Shown: piece by piece, positions 1 to 5,737 of the stretch
Layout: the number at the start of each line of letters is the position of its first letter
Position numbering within the stretch: the stretch's first letter is position 1
NCBI GenBank assembly: GCA_945871335.1
Contig: CAMBWM010000157.1
Coordinates: 1-5,737 of the forward strand
Direction: 5' to 3'
DNA length: 5,737 nt
DNA from: Polaromonas sp. YR568
Lineage (GTDB): Bacteria > Pseudomonadota > Gammaproteobacteria > Burkholderiales > Burkholderiaceae
Notes under the pieces: model-generated
What the model was told of the DNA's origin: nothing
Database searches by the model: none
The model's input: the letters and a program-made list of their open reading frames with translations, nothing else
Translations under genes and position numbers: made by a program

Positions 1-319
1 GGCGCGTGCACTTGTCGCCCATGATCATGAAAGTGGCTGTGCCCTTGCCAAAGCATTCGCCGATGTTCGGGCAGCTGGCTTCTTCGCACACCGTGTTGAG
101 CTTGTTCTCGCGCAGGATCTGCTTGATCTCGTAAAAGCGCGTGCTCGGACTGCCGGCCTTGACGCGGATCCAGTCGGGCTTTTTGAGCACTTCGGCGCGT
201 TCGACCTTGACCGGAATGCGCGAGAGCTTGGCCGCCGCCTTTTGTTTGGCCAGCGGGTTGTAGTCCTGCTGGCTTTGGGCTTCGCGGACGACCGGGTTGC
301 CGGTTTCGGGTGTGCTCAT
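1..319 (-). CDS. lipA: Lipoyl synthase LipA, N-terminal 106 codons (3' part outside window)
   Basis: LipA is a radical-SAM enzyme that inserts two sulfur atoms into the octanoyl chain held on lipoyl domains of pyruvate and 2-oxoglutarate dehydrogenases and the glycine cleavage H protein. It acts in the cytoplasm. The visible part runs from an ATG at 319 ([10 protein letters not shown]) to residue 106, where the window ends. It holds the auxiliary 4Fe-4S cluster motif [12 protein letters not shown], with cysteines 78, 83 and 89. It also holds Cys104 in GDKCTR, which in this family is the first cysteine of the radical-SAM CxxxCxxC motif; the other two lie outside the window. The 10-residue offset from the E. 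coli cysteines (68/73/79/94, from memory) reflects a slightly longer N-terminus. The gene follows lipB after a 43-nt gap and is probably in the same transcript. A weak GAGA lies about 8 nt before the ATG. Identity is secure; only the ending is unseen. Confidence 0.96.
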   Translation of the reverse strand, partial: MSTPETGNPVVREAQSQQDYNPLAKQKAAAKLSRIPVKVERAEVLKKPDWIRVKAGSPSTRFYEIKQILRENKLNTVCEEASCPNIGECFGKGTATFMIMGDKCTR

Positions 320-362
320 GGTGTTTCTCGGTTGTGCTCGCGGGCGCGTGGCGATCAGCGCT

Positions 363-1037
363 TCAGGGCGCCAGGTAGCTGCTGAGCTTGTGACCCAGCA
401 CTTCGGCGGCTTCCTGCCAACTGGCCGACACGCCGATTGTAGAAAGGTCTATGGTCTGCAGCCCGGCGTAGCCGCAGGGGTTGATGCGGGAGTAGGGTTC
501 GAGGTCCATCGCCACATTCAGCGCCACGCCGTGGTACGTGCAGTGACGGCTGACCTTGATACCCAGTGCGGCGATCTTGCCTAGGCCACGAAAGGGGTCG
601 GTCGGCGGGCGTGGCCCATTCAGTGCAGCGTGCGCGTGCGGGTCGTCCAGCCGAACATAAATGCCCGGAGAGCCGGCTAGGCGGTGACCCGTCACGCCAA
701 AGTGCGCCAGGGTTTTGATCACGGACTCTTCAATCCTGTAGACGTATTCCTTGACGTAATAGCCGGCGCGCTTCAAATCGATCAGCGGGTAAGCCACTAC
801 CTGGCCCGGTCCGTGGTAGGTCACCTGTCCGCCCCGGTCGCTTTGCACCACGGCAATGTTGCCGGGGTTGAGCAGATGGTCGCTTTTGCCAGCCAGGCCT
901 TGTGTGAATGTGGGCGAATGCTCGCAAATCCATAGCGCATCCGGCGTGTTGGCCTTGCGTGCGGCTGTGAAGTCCTGCATGGCCGCAAACGTGCTGGCGT
1001 ACTCCACCAGGCCGAGCTGACGCGGCGCAAGGGCCAT
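363..1037 (-). CDS. lipB: Octanoyl-[acyl-carrier-protein]:protein N-octanoyltransferase LipB
   Basis: LipB transfers octanoate from acyl carrier protein to the target lysine of lipoyl domains, the first step of lipoate synthesis, and forms an acyl-enzyme on a cysteine. The 224-residue protein has the family signature [12 protein letters not shown] at residues 68-79. It also has the catalytic Lys154 in GKIAALG and Cys166 in SRHCTYHG, followed by [10 protein letters not shown] and RINPCGYAG near 184-192. Residues 129-153 form a Pro/Ala/Asp-rich stretch between PGIYV and the catalytic lysine that is much longer than in compact LipB proteins such as the E. coli one. The start ATG lies 15 nt after the ybeD stop; that TGA is in the same frame and blocks any longer start. 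No clear Shine-Dalgarno site precedes it, so translation may depend on coupling to ybeD. lipA follows directly. The gene appears intact. Confidence 0.97.
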   Translation of the reverse strand: MALAPRQLGLVEYASTFAAMQDFTAARKANTPDALWICEHSPTFTQGLAGKSDHLLNPGNIAVVQSDRGGQVTYHGPGQVVAYPLIDLKRAGYYVKEYVYRIEESVIKTLAHFGVTGHRLAGSPGIYVRLDDPHAHAALNGPRPPTDPFRGLGKIAALGIKVSRHCTYHGVALNVAMDLEPYSRINPCGYAGLQTIDLSTIGVSASWQEAAEVLGHKLSSYLAP

Positions 1038-1052
1038 GTCAGCGGAGCGGAC

Positions 1053-1343
1053 TCACAACACCACCTTGACCATCGGGTGGGTGGACAGGGTGCGGTACAG
1101 CTCGTCGAGCTGCTCACGGCTGGTGGCGGTGACGGTGATGGTCACCCCCAGGTATTTGCCGCCCTTGCTTTCGCGCAGCTCAATGGTGCTGGCATCGAAT
1201 GCCGGGTCAAACTGGTGGGCGACCATGCTGATGGCGTGCACCAAGCCATCAACTTTCACGCCCATCACCTTGATCGGAAACAAGGAGGGGTATTCAATCA
1301 GCGACTCCTGTCGCGCTGCCGGCTCGGGTGGCAGGGCGCTCAT
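1053..1343 (-). CDS. ybeD: YbeD/DUF493 family small protein
   Basis: This 96-residue protein matches the YbeD (DUF493) family by its core: LIEYPSLFPIKVMG at about residues 15-28, followed by a helix with VHAISMVAHQFDP and the strand segment KYLGVTITVTATS, ending near HPMVKVVL. Family members have a small ferredoxin-like alpha/beta fold like ACT-type regulatory domains, and their biochemical role is not established. The gene sits immediately before lipB, as ybeD does in E. coli, which suggests a link to lipoate synthesis or simply conserved co-transcription. Its ATG overlaps the stop codon of the upstream transaminase gene by 4 nt (ATGA), a typical coupling arrangement. A purine-rich AAGAAAGA about 11 nt before the ATG could serve as ribosome binding site. 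The N-terminal 14 residues (SALPPEPAARQ) look disordered. Family assignment is confident; function is not. Confidence 0.93.
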   Translation of the reverse strand: MSALPPEPAARQESLIEYPSLFPIKVMGVKVDGLVHAISMVAHQFDPAFDASTIELRESKGGKYLGVTITVTATSREQLDELYRTLSTHPMVKVVL

Positions 1344-2275
1344 GCAGCGGCGTCTTTCTTGGCGCTCTGGTAACCCGCATACAACTTGTCATAGACGGGG
1401 CCCGGCACCCCTGTACCGACGGGCAGGCCGTCCAGCCGGGTGATCGGCAAAACCTCTTTGGTGGCCGAACTCAGCATCAGTTCGTCGGCGGCAAACACTT
1501 CTGCGCGGCTGATGCGGCGCAACTCAAAGCGCAGACCGGCGGCGCGGCACAGTTCGTCAATTAGGCCGTAGCGTATGCCTTCGAGCACCAGGTTGTCTTT
1601 GGGCGTGCCTAGCACGCAGCCGTCCTTGACCACCCAGACGTTGGCGGTGGCGGCTTCGCTCAGCATGCCATCGCGAAACATCACGGTTTCCATGGCGCCC
1701 ACATCGGCACTGATCTGTCGGGCGAACACGGCGCCCAACAAGCTGGTGCTTTTGATATGCCCCTTCTCCCAGCGAAAGTCGTTTGCAGTGACGCAGGCTA
1801 CACCCGTGGCCCGTTGCGGCGCCGGCACGGGCTTCATCAGGTTGGTCATGACAAATACGGTCTGCGACAAGCCGGTGGTCATGACGTGGTCGCGTGGTGC
1901 AACGCCGCGTGTGACCTGGATGTAAATGAGCTGGTCCAGCTTGTCGGCAGACACGCCCGCCCCTTCGGCAAAACTGGCGATCAGTTTGGCCGCCACGGCT
2001 TGCCACGCAGCATGCGTCAGGGGATTGGCCATGCGCAATTCGCCCAGACTGCGGTCTAGCCGCGCCATGTGCTGCGCAAAGCGAAAGGTCTTGCCGGCGT
2101 AGACCGGCAGCACTTCATAGACGCCGTCGCCAAAAATGAAACCACGGTCCAGCACGCTGATTTTGGCGTCTTGCAGTGCGGTGTACTCCCCATTGAGGTA
2201 GCAAAGGGTGCGTGGCAAGTCGGCGGCAGGATCGCCTGCCAGGGGTGCGGAAGTCGGTGTGTGGCTGGTGCTCAT
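1340..2275 (-). CDS. dat: D-amino-acid transaminase (class IV PLP aminotransferase)
   Basis: The likely reaction is D-alanine + 2-oxoglutarate to pyruvate + D-glutamate, feeding peptidoglycan precursors, in the cytoplasm with PLP. From the ATG at 2275 the protein has 311 residues. It shows DRGFIFGDGVYEV (43-55) with the tyrosine that in Bacillus D-amino-acid transaminase contacts the carboxylate. QVTRGVAPRDH (120-130) carries the Arg-x-His pair that binds the substrate carboxylate in D-specific enzymes. The PLP lysine is Lys175 in HIKSTSLLGAV, and Glu207 in LSEAATANVW is the residue expected to contact the PLP ring nitrogen. The Arg-x-His pair argues against branched-chain (IlvE) or aminodeoxychorismate lyase (PabC) activity, though all share the fold. 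A TTG at 2293 would add six residues; I prefer the ATG. About 28 residues precede the usual N-terminus and look disordered (Ser/Thr/Pro/Ala-rich). It overlaps ybeD by 4 nt. Confidence 0.88.
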   Translation of the reverse strand: MSTSHTPTSAPLAGDPAADLPRTLCYLNGEYTALQDAKISVLDRGFIFGDGVYEVLPVYAGKTFRFAQHMARLDRSLGELRMANPLTHAAWQAVAAKLIASFAEGAGVSADKLDQLIYIQVTRGVAPRDHVMTTGLSQTVFVMTNLMKPVPAPQRATGVACVTANDFRWEKGHIKSTSLLGAVFARQISADVGAMETVMFRDGMLSEAATANVWVVKDGCVLGTPKDNLVLEGIRYGLIDELCRAAGLRFELRRISRAEVFAADELMLSSATKEVLPITRLDGLPVGTGVPGPVYDKLYAGYQSAKKDAAA

Positions 2276-2305
2276 GACGTGATTGTCAGGCAAAGAGCGG
2301 GAAAA

Positions 2306-2749
2306 TCAGCGCCAAAGCGCCACGGCCGCGATCGCCAGTGCGCCCAGGACCAGGTTCAATTGGGCCAGTTTGGCGATCTGCCCCAGCTTTTGGCCGGCCA
2401 GGGGCCAGTCGGCAGCTTCCGCAGCGGCGCGAAAGCGCCGGTAAGGGCCGAAATAAAGATGCCCGAACACAGCAAACATCAGCAGCCCGATGCCCAGCAT
2501 CAGGTGCCAGCCCAAGGGGGCTTGCTTCATGCCGACGCTCAGAAGCATCACCAGGCCGGTGGCCAGCAGCAGCCCGATGCACACCCAGACCAACCTAAAA
2601 AACCGCGTGAGTACCAGGGCCATCAAGGGCAGGCGCTGAGGTGGCGGCAAGTCCATCGCTGCCGGGCGCAAGGCAAAAAGCATGAAGCTCACCCCGCCCA
2701 GCCAAACAATGGCGGCGCTGACATGGAGAAAATTCATTAAATTGTTCAT
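2306..2749 (-). CDS. CopD-like four-helix integral membrane protein
   Basis: This 147-residue, strongly hydrophobic protein has four predicted membrane helices at roughly residues 5-27, 46-71, 80-98 and 124-145. The first helix carries FLHVSAAIVWLGG, and the second RLVWVCIGLLLATGLVML, both in the style of the CopD superfamily (copper-export/resistance membrane domain). Candidate ligands are His9, His82 and His97, the last in FGHLYFGPYRR. Full CopD proteins are about twice this size, so this is a short, single-domain relative. Copper transport, heme binding or another role cannot be told apart from the sequence. It is first in the minus-strand gene set, ends 30 nt before dat, and diverges from the atp operon. 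The start could also be the ATG at 2737 (residue 5); neither has a strong ribosome binding site. No copper-resistance partner genes are visible, so a copper role rests on family resemblance alone. Confidence 0.65.
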   Translation of the reverse strand: MNNLMNFLHVSAAIVWLGGVSFMLFALRPAAMDLPPPQRLPLMALVLTRFFRLVWVCIGLLLATGLVMLLSVGMKQAPLGWHLMLGIGLLMFAVFGHLYFGPYRRFRAAAEAADWPLAGQKLGQIAKLAQLNLVLGALAIAAVALWR

Positions 2750-2810
2750 AGCATTTTGGTAAGAGTAAGTGGTGTCAGGATAAGACCCGATGGCAATGAG
2801 TATGACCCTA

Positions 2811-2841
2811 TTGACGAATGACTGGGGTTTCTACGTATAAT
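2811..2841 (+). promoter_or_regulatory. Probable sigma70 promoter of the atp operon
   Basis: A perfect TATAAT lies at 2836-2841, with TTGACG at 2811-2816 as the best -35 match. The spacer is 19 bp, longer than the ideal 17, so the -35 element may be used weakly or be slightly offset. A start of transcription near 2848 would give a leader of about 50 nt before atpI. This is the only good promoter seen in the divergent region and it faces the ATP synthase genes. No equally good promoter was seen for the minus-strand CopD-like gene. Confidence 0.7.
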
Positions 2842-2867
2842 GCGTGGCTTTACTGAGTGAAACTGTT

Positions 2868-2884
2868 GTAACCTTGGCGTAACC
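2868..2884 (+). repeat. Direct repeat of GTAACC, 11-bp period, in atp leader
   Basis: GTAACC occurs at 2868-2873 and again at 2879-2884, about one DNA helical turn apart, between the presumed transcription start and the atpI start codon. The spacing fits a regulator contacting one face of the helix, but two 6-bp copies can occur by chance. No known regulator site is recognised. Confidence 0.35.
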
Positions 2885-2897
2885 GACGGTGTGGACA

Positions 2898-3362
2898 ATG
2901 ACTGAAACGCCAGGAAACTCATCTGTCGAAGAATCTGATTTCTCCCCCTTGACGCCTGAACAGGCGCAACGGCTGATTGCTCAGAATCCTTCGCTTTCAG
3001 TTTGGTGGGTGCTCTCAGCTCAGTTGGTGGTGGGTGTTTTGGCTGCGATGGTTGCCGGCATACTCACTGGCCAAGGGGCTTCGGCCTGGTCGGCGTTTTA
3101 CGGTTGTCTGGCGGTGGTGATTCCGGGTGTGCTGTTTGCGCGCGGTCTGCGGAGTCAGTTTTCCTCCATCAGCGCCGTCACGGCGGGGTTTGGTTTTTTT
3201 GTGTGGGAGGCGGTCAAAATTGGCGTGAGTGTCGCCATGCTGGCCGCAGCCCCCCGGATGGTTGCAGATCTGGACTGGTTGGCCATGCTGATCGGACTCA
3301 TCGTGACCCTGAAGGTGTATTGGCTGGCGCTTCTGGTGCGCCAAAAACGAAAAATTGCGTAA
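2898..3362 (+). CDS. atpI: ATP synthase subunit I (AtpI), Fo assembly factor
   Basis: AtpI is the non-stoichiometric first product of many atp operons. It is thought to help assemble the c-ring in the membrane, though it is often dispensable. From the ATG at 2898 the protein has 154 residues: a polar N-terminus of about 35 residues, then four membrane helices near 36-57, 65-81, 93-118 and 127-147, ending in a basic tail (RQKRKIA). The third helix holds WEAVKIGVSVAML, matching the charged Glu-x-x-Lys feature seen in AtpI proteins. A GTG at 2889 would add three residues; the ATG is preferred, and neither has a clear Shine-Dalgarno site, consistent with low expression. It sits about 50 nt below the promoter and 10 nt before atpB. 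Divergence in this family is high, so the call rests on topology plus position. Confidence 0.88.
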   Translation: MTETPGNSSVEESDFSPLTPEQAQRLIAQNPSLSVWWVLSAQLVVGVLAAMVAGILTGQGASAWSAFYGCLAVVIPGVLFARGLRSQFSSISAVTAGFGFFVWEAVKIGVSVAMLAAAPRMVADLDWLAMLIGLIVTLKVYWLALLVRQKRKIA

Positions 3363-3372
3363 AGAGTAAACA

Positions 3373-4257
3373 ATGTCCGAAGCAACAAACGCGCCTACAG
3401 CCAGTGACTATATTGTTCACCACCTGACCCATTGGCAAAACAAGCCCCAGACCGAGATTGTTGATTTCTCGGTTTTCAATATCGATTCGCTGTTTTTCTC
3501 TGTGTTGCTGGGCGTCCTTGGCTGCTTCTTTTTGTGGAAGGCCGCTCGCAAGGCTACTTCCGGCGTGCCCGGTCGTTTTCAGGCGGCCGTTGAAATGCTC
3601 ATGGAAATGGTTGACGGCCAGGCCAAGTCCATCGTCCACAACGCCACCAGCCGAAAACTGGTGGCGCCATTGGCCCTGACTGTGTTTGTCTGGATTTTCC
3701 TGCTCAACGCCATGGACTTGTTGCCGCTGGACTTCCTGCCGGTTGTCTGGAGCGGGGTTTACAGCCTCATGGGTCTGGACCCGCACCACGCCTACCTGCG
3801 CGTTGTGCCCACAGCCGATTTGTCGGTCACCATGGGCTTGTCTGTTTCTGTTCTTTTCATCTGCCTGTTTTACAACATCAAGATCAAGGGCATTGGCGGC
3901 TGGGCGCACGAGTTGGTGTCTGCCCCTTTCGGTACCAGCAAAAACCCGGTTTTCGCTGTCATTCTGGGCGTTATCAATGTCGCCGAGCAACTCATTTCCT
4001 TCACTGCTAAAACGGTTTCGCATGGCATGCGACTGTTTGGCAATATGTATGCGGGCGAGCTGGTTTTCATGCTGATTGCGTTGCTGGGCGGCTCCTGGGC
4101 ATTTTCTGCCGACCCGGGCAGCCTGATGTTGCTGCTGCTGCACGTGGTGGCTGGATGGGCGTGGGCGGTGTTCCACATCATCATCATCTTGCTGCAGGCT
4201 TTTGTGTTCATGATGTTGACCCTGGTCTACATCGGGCAGGCGCATGACGCGCATTGA
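3373..4257 (+). CDS. atpB: F1Fo ATP synthase subunit a
   Basis: Subunit a forms the two half-channels that carry protons to and from the rotating c-ring in the inner membrane. The 294-residue protein shows the conserved penultimate helices clearly. HGMRLFGNMYAGELVFMLIA carries the essential Arg220 (E. coli Arg210), Asn224 and Glu229. HIIIILLQAFVFMMLTLVY carries His268 and Gln275, spaced 7 apart like E. coli His245 and Gln252. NAMDLLPLDFLP at 112-123 is another family signature. It is slightly longer than the E. coli protein (about 271), partly through the loop near 126-150 (WSGVYSLMGLDPHHAYLR). It starts 10 nt after atpI with only a weak purine stretch (AGAG), so coupling is likely. It ends 55 nt before atpE, the widest gap within the visible operon. 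Intact. Confidence 0.98.
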   Translation: MSEATNAPTASDYIVHHLTHWQNKPQTEIVDFSVFNIDSLFFSVLLGVLGCFFLWKAARKATSGVPGRFQAAVEMLMEMVDGQAKSIVHNATSRKLVAPLALTVFVWIFLLNAMDLLPLDFLPVVWSGVYSLMGLDPHHAYLRVVPTADLSVTMGLSVSVLFICLFYNIKIKGIGGWAHELVSAPFGTSKNPVFAVILGVINVAEQLISFTAKTVSHGMRLFGNMYAGELVFMLIALLGGSWAFSADPGSLMLLLLHVVAGWAWAVFHIIIILLQAFVFMMLTLVYIGQAHDAH

Positions 4258-4265
4258 TTAAGTAC

Positions 4266-4293
4266 GTTTTCTTTTTTGTTTCGTTTTGTTTTT
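4266..4293 (+). promoter_or_regulatory. U-rich translation-enhancer-like tract upstream of atpE
   Basis: In this 28-nt stretch 22 bases are T and none is A, ending 8 nt before the atpE Shine-Dalgarno site. In E. coli a U-rich, unstructured segment before the atpE ribosome binding site raises c-subunit translation about as needed for the c-ring. The position and composition here suggest the same role. No stable hairpin precedes it, so it is not a convincing terminator. Confidence 0.6.
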
Positions 4294-4301
4294 AGTTCAT
4301 T

Positions 4302-4591
<290 letters not shown>

Positions 4592-4614
4592 TTCCTGGTC
4601 GACAACCTCGCACT

Positions 4615-4620
4615 AGGAGA
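4615..4620 (+). promoter_or_regulatory. Shine-Dalgarno site fixing the atpF GTG start
   Basis: AGGAGA ends 6 nt before GTG at 4627. No ATG is available near the N-terminus (the next in-frame Met is residue 22, inside the membrane helix). This site therefore decides that atpF starts with GTG and gives the family-standard 156 residues. Confidence 0.85.
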
Positions 4621-4626
4621 TTAGCT

Positions 4627-5097
4627 GTGAACATTAATGGAACTCTGGTAGCGCAAGCTATCGTCTTCGCATTGCTGGTCCTGTTCACGATGAAATTCGT
4701 GTGGCCGCCCATCGTGGCTGCACTGGACGAACGTGCCAGCAAGATCGCCGAAGGCCTGGCTGCTGCCGACAAGGCCAAGTCTGAACTCACCGTGGCCAAT
4801 AAGCGCGTTGAAGAAGAGCTTGCCAAGTCGCGCAACGAGTCGGCTGTGCGGCTGGCGGAGGCCGAGCGCCGTGCGCACGCCATGATTGAAGAAGCCAAAG
4901 GCAAGGCAACGGCAGAGGGCGCGAAAATCATCGCCGCTGCCCACGCCGAAGCTGAGCAGCAAAGCATCAAGGCCCGCGAGGTGCTGCGTGATCAGGTCGC
5001 CGCTTTGGCGGTGAAGGGTGCCGAGCAGATCCTGCGCAAGGAAGTCAATGCCAGTGTGCATGCCGACTTGCTGGGCCGTCTGAAAACTGAGCTGTAA
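4627..5097 (+). CDS. atpF: F1Fo ATP synthase subunit b (peripheral stalk)
   Basis: Subunit b, a dimer, anchors the stator: one N-terminal membrane helix and a long cytoplasmic coiled coil that reaches delta and the alpha3beta3 head. From GTG at 4627 the protein is 156 residues, the same as E. coli b. The N-terminus ([13 protein letters not shown], then [12 protein letters not shown]) follows the E. coli sequence closely: a membrane helix at about 7-26, then the Trp-Pro-Pro hinge at 26-28 and Arg36, matching E. coli Arg36. Residues about 37-140 are Ala/Glu/Lys/Arg-rich helix (for example [16 protein letters not shown]), as expected for the right-handed coiled coil, and the end (LLGRLKTEL) is the delta-binding region. 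The GTG start may temper expression relative to atpE. The stop lies 2 nt before atpH. Confidence 0.97.
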   Translation: MNINGTLVAQAIVFALLVLFTMKFVWPPIVAALDERASKIAEGLAAADKAKSELTVANKRVEEELAKSRNESAVRLAEAERRAHAMIEEAKGKATAEGAKIIAAAHAEAEQQSIKAREVLRDQVAALAVKGAEQILRKEVNASVHADLLGRLKTEL

Positions 5098-5099
5098 AC

Positions 5100-5630
5100 A
5101 TGGCAGAACTCGCCACCATCGCCCGTCCCTACGCAGAAGCGCTGTTCAAGGCGTGCCGTGCGGATTTGACCGCCACCGCAGTCTGGCTCGACGAGCTGGC
5201 TGCGATCGCGGCCAATGATCAGTTGCTGCAGTTTGCGCACGGACCTAAAGTCACGGCCCAGCAGACTTTTGACGTGGTCAGCGGTGTTGCTAAGACTGCG
5301 CTGCCTGAAAAGGCCCGTAACTTCCTGCGGGTCTTGATTGACAACAGCCGGCTCAACGCATTGCCCGAAATTGCTGTTCAGTTTCGTGCCTTGAAAAATG
5401 CGCAAACTGGCTCTTCCGATGCCGTGGTCTACAGCGCTTTTGCGCTTGATGATGCGGCGCTGGCTGAGCTGGCTAAGACGCTGGAACAGCGCTTTAAACG
5501 CAAGCTCAACGTGCAGGTCGAAATCGAGCCGGCGCTGATAGGCGGCGTGCGCGTCGTGGTGGGCGACGAGGTGCTAGACACTTCGGTCAAAGCCCGTTTG
5601 GAACAAATGAAAGTGGCGCTGATCGCCTGA
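5100..5630 (+). CDS. atpH: F1 ATP synthase subunit delta (OSCP equivalent)
   Basis: Delta sits on top of the F1 head and joins the N-termini of alpha to the C-terminus of subunit b, locking the stator. The 176-residue protein (E. coli 177) begins with [16 protein letters not shown], the family's first helix of the six-helix N-terminal domain. It carries [12 protein letters not shown] at about 74-85. It ends with the signature region [20 protein letters not shown] (145-164), the conserved C-terminal motif of delta/OSCP proteins. It starts 2 nt after the atpF stop with no strong Shine-Dalgarno site, so translational coupling to atpF is likely. A 46-nt gap separates it from atpA. Intact and unremarkable. 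Confidence 0.97.
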   Translation: MAELATIARPYAEALFKACRADLTATAVWLDELAAIAANDQLLQFAHGPKVTAQQTFDVVSGVAKTALPEKARNFLRVLIDNSRLNALPEIAVQFRALKNAQTGSSDAVVYSAFALDDAALAELAKTLEQRFKRKLNVQVEIEPALIGGVRVVVGDEVLDTSVKARLEQMKVALIA

Positions 5631-5664
5631 GCTTTCGCTCGGGTTCAGCCAACAACCTAGAAAG

Positions 5665-5670
5665 AAGGAA
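5665..5670 (+). promoter_or_regulatory. Shine-Dalgarno site of atpA
   Basis: AAGGAA, in a longer purine run (5661-5674), ends 6 nt before the ATG at 5677. This is a good site, in keeping with the three alpha copies per enzyme. Confidence 0.75.
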
Positions 5671-5676
5671 AGAGTC

Positions 5677-5737
5677 ATGCAACTCAATCCAGCAGAAATT
5701 TCTGAACTGATCAAGAGCCGTATTGAAGGCCTTGGCG
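5677..5737 (+). CDS. atpA: F1 ATP synthase subunit alpha, first 20 codons (rest outside window)
   Basis: Alpha is the non-catalytic nucleotide-binding subunit alternating with beta in the F1 head. Only the first 20 residues are visible: MQLNPAEISELIKSRIEGLG. They match the start of bacterial alpha closely (E. coli begins MQLNSTEISELIKQRI), the helix that binds delta at the top of the head. Its position after atpH is the standard order. The nucleotide-binding domain lies beyond the window. Confidence 0.96.
   Translation, partial: MQLNPAEISELIKSRIEGLG

Larger units (their letters stand above)
2750..2897. other. Divergent intergenic region between the CopD-like gene and the atp operon
   Basis: These 148 bases hold the plus-strand promoter (2811-2841) and the GTAACC pair described separately. 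On the minus strand, reading toward the CopD-like gene, I see only poor -10/-35 matches, so its promoter cannot be placed with confidence. No open reading frame or convincing hairpin terminator was seen here. Confidence 0.6.

Noticed and set aside
2276..2293. TTG start at 2293 giving a 317-residue transaminase
   Set aside because: An ATG lies six codons inside, no good Shine-Dalgarno favours the TTG, and the N-terminus is already longer than usual for the family.
2069..2740. A 223-codon open frame on the plus strand opposite dat and the CopD-like gene
   Set aside because: It spans two genes and their gap in antisense, is rich in Gln, Gly and His with no motif, and reflects the stop-poor antisense frames of G+C-rich DNA.
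2788..2845. Minus-strand promoter candidates (for example TTATAC opposite the atp -10 box)
   Set aside because: The matching -35 sequences are poor, and the AT-rich hexamer is simply the complement of the plus-strand promoter.
3298..4254. A 318-codon open frame on the minus strand opposite atpB, rich in His and Gln
   Set aside because: It is a shadow of atpB: low-complexity composition, no recognisable domain, and the opposite frame encodes a textbook subunit a with all catalytic residues.
4240..4293. GCGC-ATGAC-GCGC hairpin followed by a T-rich tract after atpB, resembling a terminator
   Set aside because: The stem is only 4 bp and 13 nt separate it from the T tract, and essential downstream atp genes lack another promoter that I can see. 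The T tract is better explained as an atpE leader element.
5625..5651. Possible hairpin after the atpH stop (CTGAGC pairing with GTTCAG)
   Set aside because: Short stem with a wobble and a 10-nt loop, no T run, and it lies within an operon just before a good atpA ribosome site.

Overview
The window reads as ordinary chromosome of a betaproteobacterium. It most resembles the Comamonadaceae (Burkholderiales), perhaps a Rhodoferax-like genome. The reasons are a moderately high G+C content, the character of the lipB, ybeD and atp proteins, and the pairing of a lipoate gene cluster with an atpIBEFHA operon. The genus is inferred from recalled protein character, not from a search.

Left half, minus strand (about 2749 down to 1): five genes run in the same direction and are tightly packed. 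In transcription order they are a small CopD-like four-helix membrane protein, a D-amino-acid transaminase (dat), a YbeD/DUF493 protein, lipB (octanoyltransferase) and the 5' part of lipA (lipoyl synthase, cut by the window start). LipB moves an octanoyl group from acyl carrier protein to apo lipoyl domains, and LipA inserts the two sulfurs, so together they make protein-bound lipoate. Dat interconverts D-alanine and D-glutamate for cell-wall precursors. YbeD's role is not settled.

Centre (2750-2897): a short divergent intergenic region. It carries a good sigma70-type promoter reading right (TATAAT at 2836-2841) into the ATP synthase operon, and a pair of GTAACC repeats 11 bp apart in the presumed leader.

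Right half, plus strand (2898 to the end): the F1Fo ATP synthase operon in standard order, atpI, atpB (a), atpE (c), atpF (b), atpH (delta) and the first 20 codons of atpA (alpha), which runs off the window. AtpI is an assembly factor, a, b and c form the membrane proton channel and rotor, and delta ties the b stalk to the alpha3beta3 head. The c-subunit residues indicate proton rather than sodium coupling. atpE has a U-rich leader, a strong Shine-Dalgarno site and a GCT-biased codon set, consistent with the extra c-subunit synthesis a c-ring requires.

All visible genes are intact, apart from the two cut by the window edges. There are no RNA genes, mobile elements, CRISPR arrays or signs of recent transfer. 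I found no previously undescribed system. The findings below are modest points about expression signals, gene linkage and lineage-specific protein extensions.
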